Below are positions 15,764-22,913 of a stretch of 64,000 bases of DNA, one piece after another. Each line of letters begins with the position of its first letter. Position 1 is the first letter of the stretch. The notes below the pieces were generated by a model that was not told the origin of the DNA, did not search any database, and saw nothing but the letters and a program-made list of their open reading frames with translations. This DNA comes from Chryseobacterium bernardetii. Lineage in GTDB: Bacteria; Bacteroidota; Bacteroidia; Flavobacteriales; Weeksellaceae. The DNA lies in assembly GCF_003815975.1 (NCBI RefSeq), contig NZ_CP033932.1, positions 558,001 to 622,000 on the forward strand, in the 5' to 3' direction. A program made the position numbers and the translations under genes.

Positions 15764-16294
15764 ATGGCAGGAAATAAAAGATGGACACAAGAAGAAATAT
15801 CTTATCTGAAGGAAAATTATGGAATTCAGTCTGTTGAATTTATTAGCAATAAATTAGATAGAAGTACTGATAGTATTCATAAAAAAGCTTCAGATTTAAA
15901 AGTATCATTTGCAAATCTATCTGAAAAAATAGCGAAAGAGGATAGGCTTGAAAAAAAATTAGATGAAGTTATTTTTCTTCTACAACGGTTAATTGATAAT
16001 AATCATAGTCATTGGACCGAATATGAATTAGACTATATTAAAAAGAATTATACATTAAGATCAGCACCTACAATAGCTGCAAAATTAAAAAGAAATCCCA
16101 ATTCTGTAATCCAAAAAGCTAAAGAATTAGGTGTTATTAAAGTTTTAAATTCATTTGAAGAATATGAAGATGATTTTATAATAGAAAATTATGGAAAACT
16201 TCCTCTTAGTCAAATTGGATTTCATTTAGACCGTAATTATAACTCAATATTTAATAGAGTTAGTATTTTAAAAAAAGTTGGAAAGATAAAATAA
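15764..16294 (+). CDS. protein with three SANT/Myb-like helix-turn-helix modules
   Basis: 176 residues built from three copies of a module with the pattern W-T/E-x-x-E-x-x-Y/F-[IL]-x-x-N-Y ... I-x-x-x-L-x-R ... S-[IV]-x-x-[KR]-A: residues about 6-48, 85-127 and 132-173. First copy reads WTQEEISYLKENYG, second WTEYELDYIKKNYT, third EEYEDDFIIENYGK. A lysine-rich linker joins copies 1 and 2. Such modules bind DNA in phage endonucleases; here no nuclease domain is attached, so a regulator or DNA-coating protein is likely. The same module is fused to HNH at 23997-24653. Confidence 0.7.
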   Translation: MAGNKRWTQEEISYLKENYGIQSVEFISNKLDRSTDSIHKKASDLKVSFANLSEKIAKEDRLEKKLDEVIFLLQRLIDNNHSHWTEYELDYIKKNYTLRSAPTIAAKLKRNPNSVIQKAKELGVIKVLNSFEEYEDDFIIENYGKLPLSQIGFHLDRNYNSIFNRVSILKKVGKIK

Positions 16295-16315
16295 AGCCCT
16301 CAATTAAGAGGGCTT
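16294..16315 (+). terminator. intrinsic terminator
   Basis: Arms AAGCCCTC and GAGGGCTT around AATTAA, directly after the stop of the three-module protein, followed by ATTTA. Separates it from the XRE gene. Confidence 0.7.
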
Positions 16316-16364
16316 ATTTATCAAAATAACTTTAGTGTTTAACAACTAAAATCTTTACAAAGAT

Positions 16365-16631
16365 ATGGGAAATTTTGACAACTCGGCAAATACAGGAATG
16401 CAAATTATCTTTAAGTTTATTGAAGAAAGGCGAAAGGAAAAAAATATTTCACAATTGCAGTTATCAGAACTTATTGGCATTAACGAAAGTACACTTATCA
16501 GAAATTTAAAAGGTGAAAGCGCAATGACATTGGCAACTCTTTTGAAAATTTGTGGAGCTTTAGAATTAAGACCGTTCTTAATTCCCGCCGAGGTAGATAA
16601 TACAGAGTTCCAAAGAATGTTTTTCAATTAA
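16365..16631 (+). CDS. XRE-family helix-turn-helix regulator
   Basis: 88 residues. The HTH reads NISQLQLSELIGINESTLIRNLKG, with the scaffold of Cro/CI-type domains, then LATLLKICGALEL. No C-terminal dimer or protease domain. It may control its own cassette; the inverted repeat at 15349-15366 is one possible target. Independent of the main repressor at 34.3 kb. Confidence 0.8.
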   Translation: MGNFDNSANTGMQIIFKFIEERRKEKNISQLQLSELIGINESTLIRNLKGESAMTLATLLKICGALELRPFLIPAEVDNTEFQRMFFN

Positions 16632-16635
16632 AATA

Positions 16636-16655
16636 TCCCCTGATCACTCAGGGGT
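16636..16655. terminator. terminator between convergent genes
   Basis: CCCCTGA and TCAGGGG around TCAC, followed by TTTTATT on the plus strand. Lies between the XRE gene (plus) and the 70-residue gene (minus). Confidence 0.75.
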
Positions 16656-16659
16656 TTTA

Positions 16660-16872
16660 TTACTTCATTTCGGTTACTTCCATGTAAAAACCGTCATTAA
16701 TCTGTAGGTTAACGTCCAGCCAGGTCGCAACCTCAAGCAAAATATTGTAAAACCAGTTTACCCCAGTTAGCTCCGGCATATAACTATCTACGTCCTTTGC
16801 ATAGATCTTCACACAGCCGTAAGTATATCCTATGTGTGTAAACCCTTTTTCTTTAGCTTTTTTCTTTGTCAT
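16660..16872 (-). CDS. hypothetical small phage protein
   Basis: 70 residues with a lysine-rich start (MTKKKAKEKGFTHIGYTYG). It begins 2 nt after the portal stop codon on the same strand, so it belongs to the late operon. No motif recognised. Confidence 0.55.
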   Translation of the reverse strand: MTKKKAKEKGFTHIGYTYGCVKIYAKDVDSYMPELTGVNWFYNILLEVATWLDVNLQINDGFYMEVTEMK

Positions 16873-16874
16873 AG

Positions 16875-18287
16875 TTATAATCCTGTTGGGTTTCCAAAAA
16901 CGCTTTCAGTCTTTTCTGCTTCCTGCTCTGCCTGTAGAACAATCCAATCCTCAGCTGGTGCGAGTGCTGACAATTCAGCCGATAACTGCTGAGAAATCAA
17001 TGGCTTGTTTCCATTGGCTGTCATGAGAGTTTCCACCCACTCTTTTGTGTCTTGTATCATATAAGGCTTAATCACAGGCTCAAGCTCTAACTTGTTGGAA
17101 GCTTCAAGAAGTGAAGTATTGAGAAGTTTACCTACATACGCTTTCAAAATGTTGTATCTGCGTGTAAAATACTCTTCCCAGATCTCTGCTTTCTCCTGCA
17201 CCTTCAAGTGAGCGTCCATAAAAAGCATTTTAAGCATGATTCCGGACACTTGATTCAATCCTTTGACCTGGCGGAATAGATCCGGTGTTTTTGTGAATTT
17301 ATGAATGTTTTCAAGCCTTGTTTCAATTTCAAGCTTTACTGACTCAGGAGCAGCATCCCATGATAGAACCTTCATATCAGACTCAGGTCCTCCTTGAATA
17401 GCTTTGTTTGACTCTCCTGCCTGAGGCAATCCGGTAACTTTTCCTTTGATGAATGTAGTAGGAGCAGCGTGATAGTCATTTATTTCAGCGTGACGAGAAA
17501 GAAGCAGCTCTAAACGTTCAATATCAAATTTTACATCTTCATACTCCGTCTCTTCTTGTGTAGCATAAACAATGGGTATTTTTTCAATTACATTTTTGCC
17601 TATGTCTTCCATCGGTACTATTTCCCACCCGTTCTCACCTTTCATAAAACGGACGACCTCAGTATCTGTAAAGGTTTCGAAATATTCAACAGCCTTTTTC
17701 TCAGCGTTAAGCAAAGTAAATCCACGGGAAAAGGCAACCATATCATCATATTCGTTGAACATTGGATATAATGTATCATTCTTCCATGGGATGAAAAGCT
17801 TTAGTTTGATACGGAAATTACATGGAAAGCCATAATCTTCATGAGTCTCGGCTTTCTGATAGTACCAATACTCAGCTATTTCGGTAGACCTGTAAAGCTC
17901 ACGTGCTGCTTGTCTGTTTTTTATATCGGCTTTATTCTGCAGCAATATCTTCTCAATTGCTTTTTGTACAGTTTCTTCTTGTGATCCTTCCTCAGCATTG
18001 CTCTGAATTGTCACAGGATTACCAAAACCAAAAGACACTGCACTGTTGACAATGTACTTCTGAACTGGCATTGCGATACGGTTAACAGGTTTTGTCTTAA
18101 TAACTTTCCCTTCTGTATCTTTTACTTCTTTATCAGGCAGAAATGTTTTATCAGATATTGTACGGTGTTCTGAAACCTTCCAAGCCTTTTTAAGGTCTTC
18201 AAGCTTCGGCTTACCAGTACGGTCTACCATCAGAACATTAATCTGTTCTTCAGGTGTTGTTTTTAGTGTGATTTCGGCTATATTCAT
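16875..18287 (-). CDS. phage portal protein (SPP1 gp6-like)
   Basis: 470 residues, usual size for the family. Features include RIAMPVQKYIVNSAVSFGFGNP early, a central part SGIMLKMLFMDAHLKVQEKAEIW that corresponds to the family's 'Sg.alk....p...k....' helix region, and a C-terminal segment on quality-of-packaging helices. Portals form the dodecameric channel at the capsid vertex. Located immediately after terminase (16-nt gap). Confidence 0.9.
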   Translation of the reverse strand: MNIAEITLKTTPEEQINVLMVDRTGKPKLEDLKKAWKVSEHRTISDKTFLPDKEVKDTEGKVIKTKPVNRIAMPVQKYIVNSAVSFGFGNPVTIQSNAEEGSQEETVQKAIEKILLQNKADIKNRQAARELYRSTEIAEYWYYQKAETHEDYGFPCNFRIKLKLFIPWKNDTLYPMFNEYDDMVAFSRGFTLLNAEKKAVEYFETFTDTEVVRFMKGENGWEIVPMEDIGKNVIEKIPIVYATQEETEYEDVKFDIERLELLLSRHAEINDYHAAPTTFIKGKVTGLPQAGESNKAIQGGPESDMKVLSWDAAPESVKLEIETRLENIHKFTKTPDLFRQVKGLNQVSGIMLKMLFMDAHLKVQEKAEIWEEYFTRRYNILKAYVGKLLNTSLLEASNKLELEPVIKPYMIQDTKEWVETLMTANGNKPLISQQLSAELSALAPAEDWIVLQAEQEAEKTESVFGNPTGL

Positions 18288-18302
18288 AATTCTATTCTTT
18301 AA

Positions 18303-19859
18303 TTACCAAAGGACCCCTTCTAAGGCTCCTGAAACAAATGGTGGTTCGTAAGGATGGAAAGTGTTCGCTAGTGCGTCAAATTCATCCGTAGAGCGTCCCA
18401 AACGTTTTTTAATATCTTCTTTCTTCTCAATTTGGATTTTACCATTAGACTGGAAAAAGTACTTTATCTCTGTAGCTTCTTCAAGGAAGGTTTCAGAAGG
18501 AGGCAGCATTGCATTATGTTCGTTTTTAGGGTCCAACCACTCCCTTACTTGCCAGAATAAGTAAGCTCTCATATTTAGGAATGAATACTGTTCAGTGCTG
18601 TCTTTAAGCTCATATCCTCCAAACTCTGGTTTATGTGAATACTTACATGAAATAGTCCGATTTTCAAGGCCAAGTTCTACCAATCTAGAATACACTCCGG
18701 CACCCTCTCCAATTGTATCAATTGAAACAACAGCTTTTGGATTTGCTCGTAGTATATTGGCAATCTTGCCTGCTTCCTCCATGTGTATAGCTTTACCAGC
18801 GGAATGCTTTACGTTGAATTTTTCTACGTAATTTCCATAACGGAAGCAATCTACTGTGTTGTCACGGCCCATACCGGCAATATCGGAACCTAATACCAGG
18901 TTATGATTCTTTTTATGCGGTTTAATAGCCTGTTTCTGATACTCTATCCAGCGTTTATTGGCGAGTTCTATCCACTGCTGAGGTATTAATGCATCTTCGG
19001 ATACCTTCGGGAATTTTCCAAGGATTTTGGCCCTGCATAGGTCATTTGGCCGATACCATACACCCTCAAACTGGAAATCATCCTCTTCAATAAGGATATC
19101 ATTCTCAGAAATTATGGTACACCACTCGTTAAGCTTGTCTTTTATCCATTCATAGTCTACTTGCCCCGGGATAATCATCTTCTTTTCTACAACATTCACA
19201 GCATTTAACGAATTAAGGCTGAATTTCTCCCAACGCTCACCCTTTTGAGATTTGGCAGCATATCCCGTGGACACGTTAGGGTTGAATACGATAAGCATCC
19301 GGGAGTTTCCTTGCAGGTTACCTTCAATCGCATTGAAAGTTGACTCAGAAATACCGGTAGCCTCAGTTACAACGAACATGGTATTAACAGCGTGGAATCC
19401 AGTCCAGGCTTCAGTCATATTATCATCAGCTTTAAACCCTGTCAAAAACCATTCGTCCCAGTCAGTACGGATATCATTACCCACCAAACGGCCCGGAAGC
19501 TGTATTCCTTGACTTAATGCGTTATTGTAAAGACGAGATATCTCCGGCTGCATGATATTCTCTACCTGGCGGCCTGTTGGAGCCGTCATTGCGACTTTGG
19601 TGTTGTGAATGAGATTTCCTTTAGACCATTTCGGAGTCAGGTACATGAAACACATGGCAGCAACAGCGGAAACGAAGTCTTTTCCCCGGGAAGTACCGGA
19701 CATTACTGAAGTTCGGGGATTGTACTGTACGGATTCAATGATCTTCTGCTGCTCTGGGTCAAGGCGTGCCTTTAAAACGTCATAGGCGAACTTGTTCCAG
19801 TCCGCCCTCCACTCCCCGAATTTGAGCATTGCTTTTTGTTGTGCTGCCGTGTTTGACAT
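18303..19859 (-). CDS. terL: terminase large subunit
   Basis: 518 residues. The ATPase part has SGTSRGKDFVSAVAAM (Walker A-like, 'SGTSRGKD' in place of GxxxxGK[ST]), AMTAPTGRQVENIM and MFVVTEATGISESTF (Walker B-like VVTEA). The C-terminal nuclease part has LVLGSDIAGMGRDNTV and VSIDTIGEGAGV, supplying the acidic metal ligands, and SRKDxK-like LGRSTDEFDALANTF at the end. It packages DNA into the procapsid through the portal. Confidence 0.92.
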   Translation of the reverse strand: MSNTAAQQKAMLKFGEWRADWNKFAYDVLKARLDPEQQKIIESVQYNPRTSVMSGTSRGKDFVSAVAAMCFMYLTPKWSKGNLIHNTKVAMTAPTGRQVENIMQPEISRLYNNALSQGIQLPGRLVGNDIRTDWDEWFLTGFKADDNMTEAWTGFHAVNTMFVVTEATGISESTFNAIEGNLQGNSRMLIVFNPNVSTGYAAKSQKGERWEKFSLNSLNAVNVVEKKMIIPGQVDYEWIKDKLNEWCTIISENDILIEEDDFQFEGVWYRPNDLCRAKILGKFPKVSEDALIPQQWIELANKRWIEYQKQAIKPHKKNHNLVLGSDIAGMGRDNTVDCFRYGNYVEKFNVKHSAGKAIHMEEAGKIANILRANPKAVVSIDTIGEGAGVYSRLVELGLENRTISCKYSHKPEFGGYELKDSTEQYSFLNMRAYLFWQVREWLDPKNEHNAMLPPSETFLEEATEIKYFFQSNGKIQIEKKEDIKKRLGRSTDEFDALANTFHPYEPPFVSGALEGVLW

Positions 19860-20039
19860 TTACTTGTCTAAATGTTTATAAGGTTTTCCATCAATACATA
19901 ACTGTAGCTTTTCTCTAGCAACTTCTTCTGTATGTCCTTTCATCGAAATTTGCATTTCCCTTTTACCTTCAAAAAGCGTAGTCTTCGCTACAAATACATT
20001 TCTACAGATTTTTTCTACAATGATTTCTTTAGCTTGCAT
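19860..20039 (-). CDS. hypothetical 59-residue phage protein
   Basis: Reads MQAKEIIVEKICRNVFVAK, continues TLFEGKREMQISMKG and ends YKHLDK with TAA at 19862-19860, one base before the terminase start region. Small, basic and strand-rich. It fills the gap between terL and the HEXXH gene. Coding is supported by tight packing and absence of other features; function unknown. Confidence 0.5.
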   Translation of the reverse strand: MQAKEIIVEKICRNVFVAKTTLFEGKREMQISMKGHTEEVAREKLQLCIDGKPYKHLDK

Positions 20040-20041
20040 AA

Positions 20042-20401
20042 CTATTTTTGATTTATAAAGAAGTTTTCTATTTGCTCAAAGAACCAGCCCGTCATATAAG
20101 CCTGAGCCTCGTCATTTTCAATGTCTAACCTTTGACCTCGGTCTTTAAATAGCTTATTGACAAGGTGTACACACTCGTGAGCAATAACACTATTTTTAGA
20201 GCGCCTTTTGAAGCATACAATATATCTTGAGTATCCATTGTAATGATCCTCAAAAACGAAGGCTTCATCACTCTTGTCCGCTGGACGGGTCCACCCTAAC
20301 CGGTGTTGATACATTTCATTTACGTTTTTCCAATCGTCCTGGTCCAGAATGATTATGAAGTCTCCAAAGTAAATAGGTATTTTAATCGTTTTTTTCTTCA
20401 T
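20042..20401 (-). CDS. HEXXH metallopeptidase-like protein in the packaging cluster
   Basis: 119 residues. The helix SVIAHECVHLVNKLF carries HECVH, the zinc-binding HExxH motif, with a downstream acidic helix (IENDEAQAYMTGWFFEQIE) that could give the third ligand (Glu of NDEAQAY). This layout is that of minigluzincin/SprT-like small peptidases. It overlaps the small terminase gene by 20 nt. A role in head maturation or host-protein cleavage is possible but not shown. Confidence 0.75.
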   Translation of the reverse strand: MKKKTIKIPIYFGDFIIILDQDDWKNVNEMYQHRLGWTRPADKSDEAFVFEDHYNGYSRYIVCFKRRSKNSVIAHECVHLVNKLFKDRGQRLDIENDEAQAYMTGWFFEQIENFFINQK

Positions 20402-20972
20402 CGTCTGAGCTTTGCATTAGATAGTCTAAGAACGACACTGAAGCGTTTACTTCCTTCTTATCGGCAAGACCAAGGTCGCGGGAGATAATGTTTGCGTTTA
20501 GCAGGTTTCCGGATGCTCCTTGGAACTTCTGAGTGAAAATAACATTCTCTATATCAGCTATGACCGTAGAAAAACCATCGTCTTTATCAGTCAATCTAGC
20601 TTTGAATTGCCGGAAGTATGCTTCATTGCAATTAAGGTAAAAACAAAGCTGTCCTAAAGTCATAGCACGCATAATTGGAACCACTTCTTTAACAACTTTA
20701 CCCTGGTGTTGGAATACCTTAGTTTCTGGCAGTGGATTGTCTTCTACCCATTGGAAGTATTCACATGCAGCGTTCCACAATTCCTCTGGTGTAGCAAAAA
20801 GCTTATCACGTCCGTGCTTTGCTCTCATCTTCCAGAATTGGTTTCCGAATTTTTTATTTTCTGAAGATGCCTCTGGTTTTTCCTGAAGAGGCTTAACGGT
20901 TTTAGCCACTCTTTTTTTTGGAGTGGCTGGTTTCTTTGTTGTTGAGGTTTTATTTGTGGTTTTCTTCTGCAT
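20382..20972 (-). CDS. terS: terminase small subunit / DNA-packaging protein
   Basis: 196 residues. A Lys/Thr-rich disordered N-terminus (about 30 aa) precedes FGNQFWKMRAKHGRDKLFATPEELWNAA (split by position) and MTLGQLCFYLNCNEAYFRQFK, the conserved helix-turn-helix of Bacteroidota phage small terminases. The end (NIISRDLGLADKKE) matches the family too. It recognises phage DNA and recruits TerL. Located two genes upstream of terL. Confidence 0.85.
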   Translation of the reverse strand: MQKKTTNKTSTTKKPATPKKRVAKTVKPLQEKPEASSENKKFGNQFWKMRAKHGRDKLFATPEELWNAACEYFQWVEDNPLPETKVFQHQGKVVKEVVPIMRAMTLGQLCFYLNCNEAYFRQFKARLTDKDDGFSTVIADIENVIFTQKFQGASGNLLNANIISRDLGLADKKEVNASVSFLDYLMQSSDDEEKND

Positions 20973-21067
20973 TACTTTTTAAAGTATTCTCTAATTATCG
21001 CAGCAACTCCAAAATATAAGAGAACCACGATAGGTACTCCTATTACAAGAATTAATGTTGCTCTCAT
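20972..21067 (-). CDS. 31-residue single-span membrane peptide
   Basis: ATG at 21067 overlaps the stop of the lipoprotein gene (ATGA), and its TAA overlaps the terS ATG (TAATG). The product, MRATLILVIGVPIVVLLYFG then VAAIIREYFKK, is one hydrophobic helix with a basic tail. Coupling on both sides argues that it is real. It could be a holin-like or lipoprotein-partner peptide; no evidence decides. Confidence 0.55.
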   Translation of the reverse strand: MRATLILVIGVPIVVLLYFGVAAIIREYFKK

Positions 21068-21468
21068 TTTACTTCAAGGATAGGAAGTCCTGCTTCTGTT
21101 GGAATGTATACCTTACTACCTTTGCTTTCTTTGATAGCTTCGATCTGTAAGTACTTTAGGTAATCTTCGTTTCCTTGTAAAGAATTTCCAATGATCTTAT
21201 TTGCTTCAGCAACTCCTTTTGCACGTTCAATTTCCGCGTTTGCCTGTGCTTTTGCGATCTTTACCATAGCTTCAGCTTTAAGTGTTGCACTTTCGTTTTC
21301 AGCTTTAGCTGTTTCAACCATAGCCTTTTTAGAAGACTCAGACTCTTTTAGTGTAGCAATACCTTTCGCTTCGGCATCTTTGATATCTTGCTGTCTACTC
21401 CATTCCCAACATGAGGTAAGGGATAGTAATGAGAATAAAGCAACTGAGAATAAAAATGTTTTTTTCAT
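21064..21468 (-). CDS. lipoprotein with SPFH/prohibitin C-terminal-like coiled coil
   Basis: 134 residues. Signal and lipobox: MKKTFLFSVALFSLLSLTSC, Cys20 lipidated. Then a long Ala/Glu/Lys helix with repeating 'AKAEAE..' character and a C-terminal phrase NKIIGNSLQGNEDYLKYLQIEAIKES...VYIPTEAGLPIL, which matches the tail of prohibitin/HflK-type SPFH proteins ('aeanrii.sltpelLqyl.iea....viyvPt.....p'). The SPFH head domain itself is absent. Possibly a periplasmic scaffold; unusual for a phage. Confidence 0.7.
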   Translation of the reverse strand: MKKTFLFSVALFSLLSLTSCWEWSRQQDIKDAEAKGIATLKESESSKKAMVETAKAENESATLKAEAMVKIAKAQANAEIERAKGVAEANKIIGNSLQGNEDYLKYLQIEAIKESKGSKVYIPTEAGLPILEVK

Positions 21469-21485
21469 GTGTATAGATTTATGAT

Positions 21486-21725
21486 TTATTCTGAAAATAA
21501 TTCTGAACGATCTGCTGTAATGAATACAGGCTGTAAAGGTTCGTTAAAAGTTTTCAGAGAAAGGAATATGCATTTGGTTTCGATAATCGTTTTTACTTCC
21601 TCTTCTGACAGTTCCCAACAGGTGATGACGTCACCTTGCTCATTTCTGTGTGCGGGTAATGGAAGGTATTCAGGCTGATCTGCTCCGAATAGAATATTTT
21701 GTTCTGGAAATTCTTTTGGTGTCAT
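21486..21725 (-). CDS. hypothetical phage protein
   Basis: 79 residues from the ATG at 21725 (MTPKEFPEQNILFGADQPEY). An in-frame ATG at 21761 lies inside the upstream gene and is less likely. The phrase FGADQPEYLPLPAHRNEQGDVITCWELSEEE is seen in small phage unknowns next to packaging genes. Function unknown. Confidence 0.6.
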   Translation of the reverse strand: MTPKEFPEQNILFGADQPEYLPLPAHRNEQGDVITCWELSEEEVKTIIETKCIFLSLKTFNEPLQPVFITADRSELFSE

Positions 21726-21726
21726 A

Positions 21727-22074
21727 TTAAAAAAGCGAATTTTGAAGATTTTGAAGTTCATGCAGATACTTTATCTGATGTGTTTTTTTATTCTGAATGA
21801 AAACAGAAAATTCATTTTTATTTTTGATCCATACTATTTCCAACTTTAATGCTTTTCCATTGTATTTTAACTCTAATGTACTATCTCCTTCAAACCCACA
21901 ATAGAAACCTTGCTGTAATATGTTTTCTACCCTTAATTCAATAGGCTTATAACGTTCAAGAAAGTTATCACTTGCAATAAGAAATTGTTGTAAATGTTTT
22001 GCTTCAACAGTAATAACAGTATCTCGTAATGTATCATACAAGAAAATACCAACTCTAAGATCTTCTACTCTCAT
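21727..22074 (-). CDS. hypothetical phage protein
   Basis: 115 residues, strand-rich, alternating hydrophobic residues (RVENILQQGFYCGFEGDSTL), and LKLEIVWIKNKNEFSVFIQN. The C-terminus YLHELQNLQNSLF looks like the typical 'vkyvHeLQnl' end of small phage proteins placed near terminase genes. First gene of the late operon after the tRNA cluster. Confidence 0.6.
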   Translation of the reverse strand: MRVEDLRVGIFLYDTLRDTVITVEAKHLQQFLIASDNFLERYKPIELRVENILQQGFYCGFEGDSTLELKYNGKALKLEIVWIKNKNEFSVFIQNKKTHQIKYLHELQNLQNSLF

Positions 22075-22257
22075 TATTTATTTTTTTAGAAATCAAACTC
22101 TCGCATTGATACTCGCTCGTGAGAAATTTATCCGCTTCAATTTTTACGAAGTCTGCGGAGGCAATCTCTCTGTGTTTTTCCCAGCCTTCGAGTTGAGGCA
22201 CAAGGGTTATGATAGACTTCAACAAACAGTGTGTACGTATTTTCTATTCGTGACTAT

Positions 22258-22289
22258 TAAAAAACCCGACCAGCATTTTGCTAGCCGGG
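22258..22289 (-). terminator. terminator of the tRNA cluster
   Basis: On the minus strand CCCGGCTAGCA and TGCTGGTCGGG pair completely when G-U pairs are allowed, around AAA, and are followed by TTTTTT. It lies downstream of tRNA-Glu. The stretch 22075-22257 between this and the late genes has no gene or motif I can name. Confidence 0.75.
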
Positions 22290-22335
22290 CTAAAAACTAA
22301 TAACCATGAAAACTCAAATTAAACATGAGAATCGT

Positions 22336-22407
22336 AACATCTACGGGATTCGAACCCGTGTTAGCATCTTGAAAGAATGCTGTCCTAACCAATTAGACGA
22401 AGATGTC
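22336..22407 (-). tRNA. tRNA-Glu (anticodon TTC)
   Basis: 72 nt. Acceptor GACATCT pairs with AGATGTT (one G-U), D-stem GTC/GAC, anticodon stem GCATT/GATGC with loop CT-TTC-AA, T-arm ACGGG-TTCGAAT-CCCGT. CCA is not encoded. Last gene of the phage tRNA cluster. Confidence 0.92.
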
Positions 22408-22478
22408 AGTTGCCGGTACTTTCCCGGCTGTCATAATTCAACCAAATAATAATGCAGGACAATGTCATATGTACCAGT

Positions 22479-22550
22479 TGATTCATCAGGACTCGAACCT
22501 AAACAACAAGAGTCAAAGTCTTGTGTGCTGACCAATTACACTATGAATCA
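22479..22550 (-). tRNA. tRNA-Gln (anticodon TTG)
   Basis: 72 nt. Acceptor TGATTCA pairs fully with TGAATCA; D-stem GTG/CAC; anticodon stem CAAGA/TCTTG with loop CT-TTG-AC; T-arm TTAGG-TTCGAGT-CCTGA. CCA not encoded. Confidence 0.92.
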
Positions 22551-22556
22551 TTTTGT

Positions 22557-22614
22557 GGGTGGTAAGGATTCGAACCTATAAAGATTATTATTTCTCTTCC
22601 TACCGGAGCCACCC
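22557..22614 (-). other. truncated tRNA-like element (58 nt)
   Basis: On the minus strand GGGTGGC at the 5' side faces CCACCC at the 3' side, with a T-loop TTCGAAT before it and a mini D-arm TCC-GGTA-GGA. The middle is only 18 nt (weak AGAG/CTTT stem, A/T loop of 10) and the T-stem has just three pairs. It sits in the row of real tRNAs with the same spacing, so it is probably a decayed tRNA; a working minimal tRNA is less likely. Confidence 0.6.
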
Positions 22615-22670
22615 GTTTGCCTGTCTTTCCAGGCTGTCAATGGATGTTAATTCACTTCATTTTAGCTTGA

Positions 22671-22742
22671 GACCCGAGAAGGATTCGAACCTCCGACGCG
22701 CAGATCTTCAGTCTACCGCTCTACCAACTGAGCTATCAAGTC
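22671..22742 (-). tRNA. tRNA-Phe (anticodon GAA)
   Basis: 72 nt. Acceptor GACTTGA pairs with TCGGGTC (two G-U pairs), D-arm GCTC-AGTTGGTA-GAGC, anticodon stem GTAGA/TCTGC with loop CT-GAA-GA, T-arm GGAGG-TTCGAAT-CCTTC. First tRNA of the cluster. Confidence 0.93.
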
Positions 22743-22748
22743 TAAAAA

Positions 22749-22777
22749 CCGGTCCTTAAATATGGTGAAAGGACCGG
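22749..22777. other. 9-bp hairpin next to tRNA-Phe
   Basis: CCGGTCCTT and AAGGACCGG flank an 11-nt loop, just upstream of tRNA-Phe in the direction of transcription. Could be a processing signal or terminator from upstream; no T-run follows on the minus strand within 5 nt. Confidence 0.5.
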
Positions 22778-22820
22778 AGCACCAAATATTTATATGAAAA
22801 AAAGTTTGCCTTAAACAAAA

Positions 22821-22913
22821 ATAAAAGCACTTATGATCTTCTGCGCTGATTGGGAATGCCTTTGAAAACGATTAGTTGAAGAAAAATATGATCCCTTTCG
22901 TAAGTGCTTTTAT
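22821..22913 (-). ncRNA. candidate structured RNA closed by a 13-bp inverted repeat
   Basis: ATAAAAGCACTTA (22821-22833) is the exact reverse complement of 22901-22913; 67 nt lie between. On the minus strand the 3' arm runs into TTTTATTTTTG. An inner GGGA / TCCC pairing is possible. The 5' arm contains the TAA of the regulator gene, so this may simply be its terminator, but the long ordered loop is more than a terminator needs. Confidence 0.45.

Noticed and set aside
22336..22742. tRNA cluster as the prophage integration site
   Set aside because: Phage genes continue on both sides and no integrase or repeated tRNA 3' end lies here.
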